Source: Thamnaconus septentrionalis
Lineage: Eukaryota; Chordata; Actinopteri; Tetraodontiformes; Monacanthidae
DNA length: 64,000 bases
NCBI GenBank assembly: GCA_009823395.1
Contig: CM020510.1
Location: 16,906,273-16,970,272 of the forward strand
Direction of reading: 5' to 3'
Below the pieces are notes generated by a model that did no database searches, was not told the origin of the DNA, and was given only the letters and a program-made list of their open reading frames with translations. The position numbers and the translations under genes are program-made. Positions 35,946-46,960 of this stretch are shown piece by piece (the stretch's first letter is position 1; each line of letters starts with the position of its first letter).

Positions 35946-38900
35946 CTTTGGTCAATGATCTAAAAAGGACACTGATACAGTGGTCATGGGTTGACATGTG
36001 ATGAGGTCTGCTCATAAAGACCCTTAGGCTCTATTTAGCTCAGAGTCGTTAAAAAAAAAAAAGTCAGATAAACATGCCTAAAATTAGCTCGGGCAGGTTG
36101 TTCACTAAAAAGCTTGTCTACTCCAGTCAGACGGTATGAAGCAAGAAGCATTTGTCGAAACTAAACGCGGCACCGCTTTGGCTTTAAACTCGGCAGTGAG
36201 CGCAGCCAAACTTGTCAGAAATCTTTCAAACGCTGGCCCCGACTGTGCAAACGTCAGTTGGTCTAAATTATCACATTGTGGTACCTTGTGTAAATGGGGC
36301 TCTGTTTTATTTTCTGGTCCATTGCCTTTGTTTATATTTCCATGTTAACATCTTGTTTAGCTCCTCAAAATACTCCAGATCTCATCCAGGCCCGGCTTGC
36401 TGGAAATCGGCACCACAACAGGCAAATCAAATGGTTTCTAAAAGCTCAGATTTCCTCTGCTGCTTTATGTCTGCTCTTCAGCACAGTTGTCATGATTCAA
36501 AGGGTTTTTTTTTTTCCTTTCAACACACATTTCCTTGGTTTCCTGAGTCGATGCTGATCCTCATGCGCGGCATGCGCACTGTAAAACAGCTCTGGAGCAT
36601 GAGAATGGTAGACGAGGATAATCTGTAGCTGAAAACTCAAGTCAATGATTTGATAACCGAAGACCAGTCAGAAACTGTTTCCTATACAACAAGCAAAAGA
36701 ATGCATCTTCTGAGCTTCACGGTTTCAAGGATTTCATTTTGCTTCTTTTTTTTTTTTTAGAACTACAAGCTTAATGTAAATGTCAACAAAATGGGCATCT
36801 GGTTGATTTGGGGGAATAATAAACAAAGAAATTGACAAAATGCCTTTTGAGTTGGCCTTGAGAAATGCTGACCGCACTATTTAATCATTTTAAAAGACAT
36901 TTTGCTCAAATAATTTCAACAAGAATATTACTCAATCACAACAATGAGAATGAAAAAGTTGTGTTTAGTTTCAGCAAATAATATGTTTACTCTGCACTCG
37001 GTTACATGAGGAAGTTCCCAATAAAACTCCATTATCTAGCGATGTAGCTAAATCAAATGACGACAGAATGGAAACGTGATGCAAACATTTAAAACAAAAA
37101 CAGGAAGTAAAAAGATGTGTTTGACTGGATAGTATTGTTACCAGGTGCAACCATAGCTCTCATTTTATAAATGAAAGAAAATATTTTTTTTCTTAGGAAT
37201 GCAGGGTTCATGGTTTAATTAAGAGAATGCATCTTAATATAAAAGATGATAAACTGTAAATGGGTAGCCTGGCCTGGGGGTAAAGTTTCAGGTTTTCAAT
37301 AAACGAACAATAATGTCTAACCAGGACCAGCAAATTCCAAAGTGAGTCGGTAAGACGTGCTCTCTGCTGGAACACGGCGCGGCAGGATAATGGATGCTTC
37401 TGTCATGAGATACAGTGAAACTCTATGATGCTGGAGGTGAGAACGAGTCCAAGTGGGTTTGTAAATAATGCCTGCAGTTTGAAAGTAGGTCTCCTGAAAG
37501 CGCCCCCTGCGCTCCTGTTACCGGGTGTTGCGTGGAAGCTTAATCTGTATTGTCACATTACAGTGCTTTAGCGCCCTACAGTCACAATCATAGAGCAAGG
37601 TTTATTTTTTTTAAGGGACGTTATGTGCCACATTAAACATACATGTCTGTCGCATATTCTTTTTCGACCGACTCCTCCAAAATGGGAGCTGAACTAAAAA
37701 AGTCAATTGTTATATTTAGACAAATGCGGTATTACTCACGGCTGACTGAAGCACATTTTGTTTGTTTGTAGGATTGGATTTAAAATCTATGTGGAAATCT
37801 AATATTTGAAGCAATAAAAGTATTACGAAACTGATTTGCCTTAGAACAAACTAACTATGGGTTCTGAAACTGCACCATACAGCAGCAGTCAAGGAAGTGA
37901 ACGAAGAGTAGCAGCTAGGATGATTATGGAGTCTATTCAGTCTAACCTGAGCCCTTTAATGTAATGTCCGTGTTTTCCTTGGGGAAAAAACAAACACAAA
38001 ACACTGAAACTTTAATCTAAAAAGATCAAAAAATACTCCATAAAAGCAGCTGTTCAAATCATTTGAACTATCAGTGCACACAGAAGACATCAGCAGAAGG
38101 CAAATGTAACATGGCTGTTGTAGGCCTATTTTACAGTTACAGTTACTATAGACAAACTATAGAATTTGGAAAAATACAGGAAGTTGATGGCTAACACGAG
38201 TACAATGTTTGACAGGATTTAATAAGTAGTACTTTTGTGAATTAAATGTGGACAAGAATTTTTAAACATACAACAGCAGAAAAATATTTTTAATTGTGCG
38301 TTTTAAGATTTCAATGAATCATTTATTTGCCGTCTGCATTATTTAACACAAGCAACATGAAGAGTCAGTTTAACTAAAAATATACATATAGTTTACTAAA
38401 AATTGTAAATTGGGATTTTTAAGAAGGAAAAGAAAAATATCTTTTTGATATGCGAGGAGACATCGAGGCCCTCAGGTTTAAAAAGGAAACATGTCTGTTA
38501 CACGCTCTGGTATAAAACCTGCATTAAGAGCTGCTGACTCCATCTGTTTTGATAGTCGTATTTTTAGACTTCTGTTAAGTGCTTTTCATCTTTTGTTCAA
38601 ACATCAAGCAATATTGGTCAGACTCCTCTTTTATCAAGCACAGTAAAACTACTCAATTAACCGAAGAGATTTGCACAAGGGAAAACAAACTTTTGAAAAG
38701 TTTGAAATCAGATTAACTCGGGCCTGTGAAGGTTTTTCTTCCAAAGCAAAGGGAGAACGAAGAAGTTGAGCGCCAGTGTGAAGAACACTAAATCACTTAA
38801 GAGTCGGGCCTCTGCTGGGGAATTAGCCACTGATAACAGAGGGGGGCGGAAAGTCGGGGCTGAGGTTTGGTTTTCTAAAAGCTGCACTTTCTCCGCTCGT

Positions 38901-39696
38901 CCTATGGTGTATCATTCATAAGGCTGCACTCTAACCTCTTAGAAAGCGGGATGACATCGCCCTGACCAAAGTATCCGAGGGCACACCAAAGACCTGACAT
39001 GCACTCGTCCCTCTCCCTCTGACTCATGCTTAGTCGCTCACCACCCACTGACACACAGTGAAACCTCAGTCCCGACGCCAGGTTTTTTTGTCACTGGGCA
39101 GAGAAGTGGTTGGCTACAGTAAAAGCATGACGTGATGCCCCTTCCTCTGTGCTCCCCCAGCCTGTGCAGCAACAGAGGGGTAAAAATATCCCACCAGTGA
39201 GTTCAGACAAGCGGCTCATAAATTAACACTAAAACTCCTCCAGACAACAGCAGGCCAGTTGCTGAGAGATTTAAACCACTCAGGTTGCCACTGACCACAG
39301 CGACGGGATCGACTTACGGAGCCCCTTTTCCTAAATTTACCATTCGGAGGTGGCGAGCGAGCGACGGCTAGGTCCCTTTTCATTCACGTCGCTACTTAGC
39401 CGAGTGCTAACGTGAGGAACGTTTTCTTTAAACTAGCTCTAGGGCGCCTTGTTACGGGAATCTTATGAGGTGAGATGAAAACTATTAGGGCCTAAGTGGG
39501 GAGTCGCGTACAGAAAAAAAAAAGATCTGGTATCAATCTCCAGGCCTATAGAAGGTATAGGTTTAGGCTGTTGCTATATTCACCCATGTCTCTTTAAGGT
39601 TGCCTCATAATGAAGCCCAAATCTCTTGTCACTCTCAAGTAGAGACACAACGTTCCGGCAAACTGCTTGACTGGGTTTTAAGGGAGGAAAAAAAAA

Positions 39697-39723
39697 GAGG
39701 AGGAGGAGGAGGAGGAGGAGGAG
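39697..39723. repeat. (GGA)n tract
   Basis: Nine GAG/GGA units flanked by A-runs in intron 1. Confidence 0.9.
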
Positions 39724-42421
39724 TAGGGGGGAGAAAAAAAAAGAAAAAACAACAGGACAGAAGAGTGATGATCCCCTCGAAAGAAACTCAACTCTGTAAT
39801 GGACGGACGGGGATTACAGACGTTAAAGCCTCCTCCATCTGTAATTCACTGTCACCCCGCCATCATCTCTGAATCACTGATCCATTTTGCAAGTGTGTGA
39901 GACCTTGCTAAAAGCATCACTGTTGCACCCATTTGTGTTTGTAGTGGCGGTGGCGAGGCAGGCAGGCGGGCGGCGGGCGGGCGGGGAGCGGGGCATGCAG
40001 AAAAAAAGACAAGTTAACAGCTCGCCGTGCTGTTTCAAAGCACTCTCTGTCCTGTAACAACCACCTAGTGAGTTTCCTTGCGCGCGGAATGGGACGCGCT
40101 GATCAAATAGGATTTTAATGAACATCAGCAGACGGAGTCGGAGGAATATAGCGCGCCGTGACAGCCTTAGCGCCACGGACGACGCAGGTTGGTTCGGATT
40201 TTCATCATCAAAAGAAATAAAACGGAAAAGAAAGAGAGGGCGTCTCTGCAACACAGGCTGCGGGGATCTGAAAAAAAAAAAAAAACAGCCTCCGTCCAAT
40301 CACAGGGGAAGACACAAATGAGAGGGGGGACTAGACCGGCTGACAAGGCCATGTGTAGACTGTGATCAGATCATACTAACCTCACATGATTATCAGAAAC
40401 TGTGAGGGGGGAAGAAGGAAAAAAAAAAGGTTCTCCTCTGAAGGCTTTCCTCCAGGAGCCTCACAGTAGGAGGGAGAGTAAATAAGATGTCATCAATAAT
40501 AGACAGTGAATGTTCTGAGCAGTTCCTAGCACGCGCACACACACACACACGCACGCACGCACACAAGCTCCGACTGATTCCTATCCTGCAGACAGGCCTG
40601 CCAACCGCCAGGCTTTTTGCACACGCTCAGATTCACTGTCCTGACTAATCGCTTGTGATAGGGGCCTTTGCCATAATTACCCAGGGCCTTATCACAAACT
40701 TATGCGATGCATTTTTCATGTCCTGGCTGCTGGCAGTGCCTTCACTGTCCGCGCTGGCTGGCAGTCAATCCGCGAAGAGGGAGGAGGGAGAGAGAGAGAG
40801 AGGGGGGAATAGAAAGACTGGTCTCAGACAAATTCTCTCACACTCACATACACACCAGTTGTAGCGGGGCGAGATGGGTGAAAGCCGGGTGAAGGGCCAG
40901 GGAGGAGGGAGGATAGATTGGGGGGTGGGGGCAGGAAGAGGGTGGGAGATAGATAGTGGTGGAGGTTGAAAAAAAAAAGGGAAAGCAGTCTCAATTTTTT
41001 TTTCTTCTTTTTTTTTTTACATAATTCATGAACAAGGGGGCACGAGTAGGAGGACCGCACAGGATCAAATAAAAAAATAAGGAGAAGTGAATCCTTGGTG
41101 ATGTGGCATGAGTGCGGCACAAAGCCCGCTGGGAAGACTCACTTGCTCACTGTCCTTTTGTCTTCCCCTCAGTCAGAGGGGGCACCGTGACCCAAATAAA
41201 AGTTTGTAAATCCCATGCCTGTGCACTTTTTACGACGTGTATGAGCAATTAGGGCTTAGCCTACATAGCCGGCGATCTTATGTTAATGAAGGCGACGGGG
41301 CCAACTAATAATAATTCATAAATTGTGATTTGAAATTCAGCAATGCGCGTTAAATGCCACGGGAGAGGGAAAAAAGCCACAAAAGTGCCATTGTCTGCCT
41401 TGTCTTGTGATAGGTCAAACACGCTCTAATATACACACACAAGCCATATTCACGCTCACGCACGCACTCGCACAGTGAATAGGCCCGATATTTTTCTTTT
41501 CTTTTCTTTTTTTTTGCCCGCCGTGCCGTGGATCTCTTCCGTGCACGAGAATAGATAAGTCGCGTGCACGACACCGAGGCATTTTCAGGAGTTTTTTTTA
41601 TTTATTTTTCTGAATCAACGCCGCGGTTGCGACGTTTCCCATTTTCACATTTCATTTTAAAAGCATCCCGTCAACAACAAACACCGTCCCGTCGGCTTCC
41701 ACAGACGTGGCAACGTCTGTTTAAAAAGCTCACTAATTGCCGTCGGAGGGGGGTTGAAAACAAGAGGGGGGGGGAGAAAATCGTCCGAGTTGATCAACCA
41801 TTAATTACGGAGGCGACTTTGAAAAAAAAAAACATGTTCGGATACCGTTAGCAGCCGATAAGGCTGCTAATGTTTTCATTCGTGTAAAAATAAAACAATA
41901 AACTTCCCATTCTGACAGTAAAGAGAGGGCGAAAAGACGTACAAGCGAAGCACTGTTGTCTGTCTGAGCTGGCCGTCTCAACGGTTGGTGTCACCACAGC
42001 GCCACCGTATAATGAGTCGCACTTATTTTTTCCCCCAAATTATCCAACCTTACAACGGCTAAAGCGTCGGGCTAACTACGGCTACTCGCTCTACTAAAAG
42101 TTGTTGAACACGCAATAAAGGTAGCCGAGCGAAAGCCCTCCGCCGAAGCCCGGCTATTTTGCTTTTATTTCGGCGCATCCCCGCGGCGTCGCCCCGGCTC
42201 GGCCGGTTGCAGTGTCCGATCGATGTTGAATTGAACAAAGAGGATCAATTTCTGATCAGCGAGAGAGCCACTTTCATCAATGTGAGGAAGAGGTCTTGAA
42301 TTCTCTCCCGAAACAACCTACGAGGCGGCCGCCGAAAGGGCGACAAACGCGGCGGGCCGACAGAGACGAGGCGGCCGAGGCGAATGGAGGCTACGCGGTT
42401 TGAGCAAAAGGTTGGACTGAC

Positions 42422-42484
42422 CTGTAGTTGTTGTAAGTCAAAGCGCTTCCAATATTGAAACATCGATCCTGCATTGGCCGCCAT
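42422..42484 (-). CDS. cux1: cux1 coding exon 1 (start codon, 21 residues)
   Basis: The ATG at 42484-42482 opens MAANAGSMFQYWKRFDLQQL-Q, which is nearly identical to the human CUX1 N-terminus (MAANVGSMFQYWKRFD, recalled). The exon ends with CAG followed by the donor GTCAGT, phase 0. The start is chosen because this N-terminus is conserved across the family and sits in a GC-rich promoter region. The ATG overlaps a YY1-like AAGATGGCGGC element. The alternative mammalian N-terminus (MLCVAGAKLK) was not seen in the window. Confidence 0.96.
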
Positions 42485-42488
42485 CTTG
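42477..42488 (-). promoter_or_regulatory. YY1-like element overlapping the cux1 start codon
   Basis: The minus strand reads CAAGATGGCGGC, matching the YY1 consensus AANATGGCGGC with the embedded ATG being the cux1 initiator. Downstream YY1 sites in this exact register are known for many housekeeping-type promoters; binding here is inferred. Confidence 0.45.
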
Positions 42489-42581
42489 AGACATATTGAG
42501 ACAGGAATGAGATGCTGATAGAGAGCGCGAGGGTTGGAGTTCAGTGGAGAGGACCGGGCACCCGGAAGACCCGGACTGGAT

Positions 42582-42590
42582 CACTTCCGC
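42582..42590 (-). promoter_or_regulatory. ETS/GABPA-like site upstream of cux1
   Basis: Read on the minus strand this is GCGGAAGTG, a good match to the ETS core CGGAAGTG, about 100 bp upstream of the start codon. Such sites are typical of TATA-less CpG-island promoters. Function is inferred from the motif only. Confidence 0.45.
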
Positions 42591-43767
42591 TTCCCGCGGC
42601 GGCAACGGGCTGATCCGGAACGGAGTCACCACGCCAGAGTGTTGCCTTAATAACGCCATTATAATTGCTTAAATAGCCTTTTATCGGCATTCAAATATTG
42701 CAGGTAAATAACAAAACGGACTGTAAAACGTTCTTTAGTTCAATGCGATCTAATGTAGGAAAGTGCGAACGACCCTTTGATCCGTGAGAGATGTTCAACT
42801 TTTGGTGTTTATTGCGTATTTTGGGCGGCCAACGTCATGTAAAAATAAAATCCGAAGAGATAATTTGCAAACTATATCTAATAAGATAGCGCAATTAAAT
42901 ATACATAGATGTTGTGAGACTGAGCAATAAGGTGATTCGGCCCCATATCTAATTATTTATTTAGGCTTCATCAATAATAAGTTCCTGTCTTCTCAGAATC
43001 AATGTAACATTTTAAATATAAATGTTTTGGCATTTGAATTATAATGTTTAACTTTCCCCCAACAGTTAAGGCTTTCAATCCTTTTTGATGAACTTAAACG
43101 TATTTTTTAAAGTATATTAAACAAATTAATTTACGTTAATCTTGTTCTTTCAGGGGGGAAAAACATAGCTGTAACTTAACATTGATAAGAAAGAAAATAA
43201 AATGTAAATGTTGTTTGTTAGGCCCACCTTGGTAGATTCTGATATGATTTTTAAATTTCAATCAGCGTTGTGTGATTTCAAAACAAAAATCCAAAACAAA
43301 AATATGTTTTTTTATTTAAAAAATCCTGCTGTCATGTGAGTAATTAGGACTTCACATATTTCATAAGGCTAAGTAAGGCCCCGGATCTGTTTCAATTGGA
43401 AGTAACAAAATTCAACTATATCCAGTAATTTGTTTAAAAGAAACTTATATTCTTCAAATGTGCATGTTTTTATTCTTAGAAATAAGAGCTGCCTGCCTCT
43501 GGTGTATAGTACAAACTCAGCATATGCACCAAAGCAGGGCTGCTGAGCACCAGCTGAACTTGGCCTTTTAAGAATAGGTAAAAGATGGAGTGGAGTCAGA
43601 CTTGGCACAGGGTTGGTGGTTTTGTGTTCGTGTGTTGTGTAGAGTCGTCTGAGAATTCTTATGTGCCTGATGTTTTTCAGGCTTTATCTTCTGTGGCTGA
43701 GAGGTTCAGATTAGTTATTCAAATGAGATTTCTGTTTTTTTAATATTGTCAAGTTGTTTCTGCGCCG

Positions 43768-43895
43768 GGGGAGCCTGGTGGTTAGACTGTCAATGTGCAT
43801 ACATATCCATGGCTGCACTGACCTTGAGCAATGTGCTGGACCCTGACTGCTCCAGAGGCATCAGTCCTGCTGACCATGGCCTCTGACATCCACCC
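43768..43895 (+). mobile_element. degenerate tRNA-derived SINE remnant
   Basis: The segment has an A-box-like TGGTGGTTAGACTGTC. It is followed by CACTGACCTTGAGCAATGTG and CTGACTGCTCCAGAGGCATC, which recall the common fish SINE body (CTTGAGCAAGGTGCTGAACC, CCAACTGCTCCC). No intact B box or duplication was seen. Confidence 0.45.
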
Positions 43896-46763
43896 ACCCT
43901 GCCCCCACCCCACTTTCCAACACACACAGACAGAGAGAAAGAGAGAGAGAGGGGGAGATGCACCCCACCCTAGAGCTTGTGTATACGCAAAGAATTTGTA
44001 ATTACAGTGTATGTTTGAAGTGCCCCAAATTCCTCTGTAAAATGGAGCACCTTAATAGGCATCACGCCTCGGCTCCAGCCACAAATTGCTCTGCACGCCA
44101 GCCTCAAACTGAGTTTCTTAACTTTATCAGCATTAGACTTGTTGTGTGTGTCTTTTCCATTTAGAGCTTTTTCGGGGGTTCACAATTTTGACCTTTGGCG
44201 TATTTGTGCGGGCTAGAATGGCCACATTCCATTATAAGGTTTGCTCTGACCCTCCAAGAAAAAAAAAATAATTTCCTCCTCAATGACTTCCCTTTACAGC
44301 CCCTTGCACTTCAATTGCATTCATCAAAAATAACTCGAGAATTAGGCATGGATAATAACCCCTATTTAAATGTGTTTGTATGATACAAAGGTGGCCATTT
44401 GTACGCCTTGAATTGGTTCAGCTTTCTGGCCACTGCTGAATTTAAACATGTTTGTGTCTGCACTCTTGTGAAAGGTTCTCAGTCTGTAACCGACACATAA
44501 CCCGGATAGCGTCACCTTACTTTTATACTTAACTGATCAACAATCAATTCACAGTGCAGCGTACAGCACAATGATTTCAAGAAGAAACTGGCTTTTTACT
44601 TTGGTCATGTCAGTCAGTCACATGTTTTGAATTAAAGGTTCAGAATTACCCACCGCATGCGACATACCAACATGTGACAGAAAACAATATTTATTTCCTG
44701 TTTTTCAAAGATATAGAAAGAGCATGACTTTTTTTTTGTCACAGATGACGCATAATGCTAATTGACATGATGGTCCAAATAAACACAGAGGAACAACTGC
44801 TCTGCAGAATGAAGCAGTAAGAATGCTTTTCAAAAAAAGACACTGCCTGTGACCTGCTGTTTAATCCTCGTATTATGTTCCCTTTTCAACATGGTAATCA
44901 GTAATTCCTTTAGTTGGCCTGTGTGAAGTTACTGTACCTATCACTGAGCTAAACCAGAAATACAGGTCTGTGATGATCGACACAGGGTCGGTGTCTTTGC
45001 AGTGAGTCCACTGTGCTGCTGCTGCATATTTCTGTTCAGATCTCAAACAAATACCGATGCATTTTCAGAGTCAGCTGGTGTTGTGTGAAACAATGATTTC
45101 TACTTACTATACAGGCACGGTTGATTTTTCTTGCTGCTGTGATCTACCATGTTGGATGTTATGTATTCTGTCATAAACAAGTGAGTGCCCCACCCACAAG
45201 CCACAAAGCCCTCGTGGCACAATAGGGTGAACAAAGACTTGTGTTCTCAACTCCTACCTAAATAAAATAGAAAGACTAAAACATAGCTTTCCTTCAAATT
45301 TCTTTCAAACTAATGCATCACTTTTAAAATTAAAATCTGCAGAACACAAATGTTAATGTTTAACATGAACAAATAGATATAAAATGTTTACTCCAAAACA
45401 TAGCCTAGTAATTTTCTGTCTGTGGAAAATTTCACACAATTTGTTGATGGCGGCAGTTGCTGTATCGATGACTGCACATGAATACAACAATGGTTTTGGG
45501 GCTTGTTGAGTCACAGCGCAACATGTGTGAGTGACTGAATATGGTAAAACCATCCTAATACAAACAAACTCATGACTCCTCACATCTGTTCCTCTTTCCA
45601 GTCTGGCACTTTATTAAAACTCTAAATTTCTTCATAGAGTCTCTCCAAGATGCTTTGAATGCAGCTTTCACAAGGACGTGGATTACTTTGAAGTGGTTGG
45701 GGACTACACAGTGTTGGAACAAGTAAGAATCTGATTATCGGGCCCCTACAAATTATCACGTTCCTCGTACAGACGCTCATGCATGTCTGACGTGAATGAC
45801 TTGAGTGGAATTTTTTTTTTCCTCCCCTTGCTTGTCTTTTGATTACACTGTGTGCTAAAATTAAGGGGGTGGGGGCCAGTGTTAGTTGTTCTTGACAAGG
45901 ACAGCAGAAGGAACATGCTGGAGCCTGCAGATTTTCGTTGCTAAAAAGCTTCATAAGTCTGCGCGGATTTGGTTAGGGTTTAAATATAGAGAGATAAACA
46001 CACATTCTTTGTGTCGGTGCCATTATAATAGTACCATCTTTTACCCTGAAAGACCCACTGGGTATCATATAAAACAGGCTTTCTGTCCTCTAGCTTTCCC
46101 ACTTCTCTCTGTTTGTGTCCCTTTCCCTCTTCCTCATTGACTCTGCCTGCAAGGTGCTTTTAGTGGGCCTTGTGTAGCCGGGTTAGAGATGGATGCGTGG
46201 CCCTTGGGAGCCGCGGGCACCGAGCAACACTGATCATGTCAGACAGGCTGGGGAGGCTGCATAAGATCATCATCACCCAGCACTGGAGTGAATTGCCGCA
46301 CTGGCACTTTCACACAACCTCTGACCCTTGTGCTAACCTCTGAGGTCATGATCAAGGTCAGGGGTCAGCAAGGGCCCCTGTGATCAGGAACCTCACAGGC
46401 CCCTCCTGTCCCTTCCTCCTCCACCTCGCTGTATTCTTTCCCTGAGTTTGTTTTTTTTTTTTCTTGCTCTTTCCTTATCACCGTTCTGTTTGACCATCGC
46501 TCACATTCTCCTTCTGTGGCCGGGACCAATTGAGACATCCCATCTCCTGAGAGTGCACGAAGGAAAACAAGAAAAAAAAAAATCAATAGCAAAGATGAGT
46601 GAAGACCTGGGGGTCCCATCCGAAAGCGAAGGTTTCTCTCCGAGCAGTGCGAATCCAAAGAAAATAGAGAGCTGGGTAGGAGTAAATGGGACTGAAAAAT
46701 GTACAAAACTAGAGAAAAAGATGGGTAAAGCACATAAACTGTCAGTGGTAAATTTTAGGCAAA

Positions 46764-46960
46764 GTTAAAGGTCCCATATTATGCAAATTCACGTTAACAT
46801 TTTCTAAAGGCGTCTCTAGCCTGTCAATGAACCCCACCTCCCCCTCAGTGTAAGCACAAATCCATCTTTTACTTATAGCTTCAAACCTTTTTCACAATCT
46901 GTGTGCGAAAACACAAAATTCTAGAGACGTGATGTCACAGAGAGCACTGATCTCTCACTA
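46764..46960 (+). repeat. dispersed repeat fragment (GGTCCCATATTATGC family)
   Basis: TTAAAGGTCCCATATTATGC is the left end of a repeat I recall as frequent in fish genomes. The matching right end was not found nearby, so this is a partial copy. The right limit is approximate. Confidence 0.35.

Larger units (their letters stand above)
24348..42421 (-). other. cux1: cux1 intron 1 (about 18 kb)
   Basis: The long first intron has no recognised coding exon. It carries the second MITE copy (24548-25034), a 30-base poly-A (26829-26858), (ATT)n (27336-27362), (GA)n (31961-32002), a degenerate tandem repeat (35765-35945) and (GGA)n (39697-39723). TAAT-rich, repeat-free blocks near 29830-29945, 33325-33410 and 41240-41345 look like possible conserved regulatory elements. 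The stretch 36600-38950 is AT-rich with nothing recognised. Confidence 0.65.
2937..42484 (-). other. cux1: cux1 gene, 5' part (coding exons 1-8 of a longer gene)
   Basis: CUX1 (CCAAT displacement protein) is a nuclear homeodomain repressor with three CUT repeats. In mammals the same 5' exons also encode the N-terminus of the Golgi coiled-coil protein CASP. Eight exons on the minus strand join in frame to about 235 residues that follow vertebrate CUX1 closely: MAANAGSMFQYWKRFDLQQL, then [86 protein letters not shown] and ELFDLKTKYDEES. All junctions are GT-AG, with intron phases 0,0,0,1,1,2,1,2. The DATAT and ANRQDESEQ stretch favours CUX1 over CUX2, from memory of the paralogues. The part here is the heptad-rich N-terminal coiled coil; CUT repeats, homeodomain and the CASP-specific 3' exons are beyond position 1. 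Whether this is a cux1a or cux1b duplicate cannot be told. Confidence 0.95.
42050..42660 (-). promoter_or_regulatory. cux1: GC-rich candidate cux1 promoter / CpG island
   Basis: CpG dinucleotides cluster around the first coding exon (for example CCGCGGCGTCGCCCCGGC near 42181 and CTTCCCGCGGCGGCAACGGG near 42590). No TATA box is evident upstream of the ATG on the minus strand. Within it are ETS-type and YY1-type sites and two ATCGAT hexamers (42219-42224 and 42462-42467), the recognition motif of the CUX1 CUT/homeodomain. The transcription start was not determined. Confidence 0.6.
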
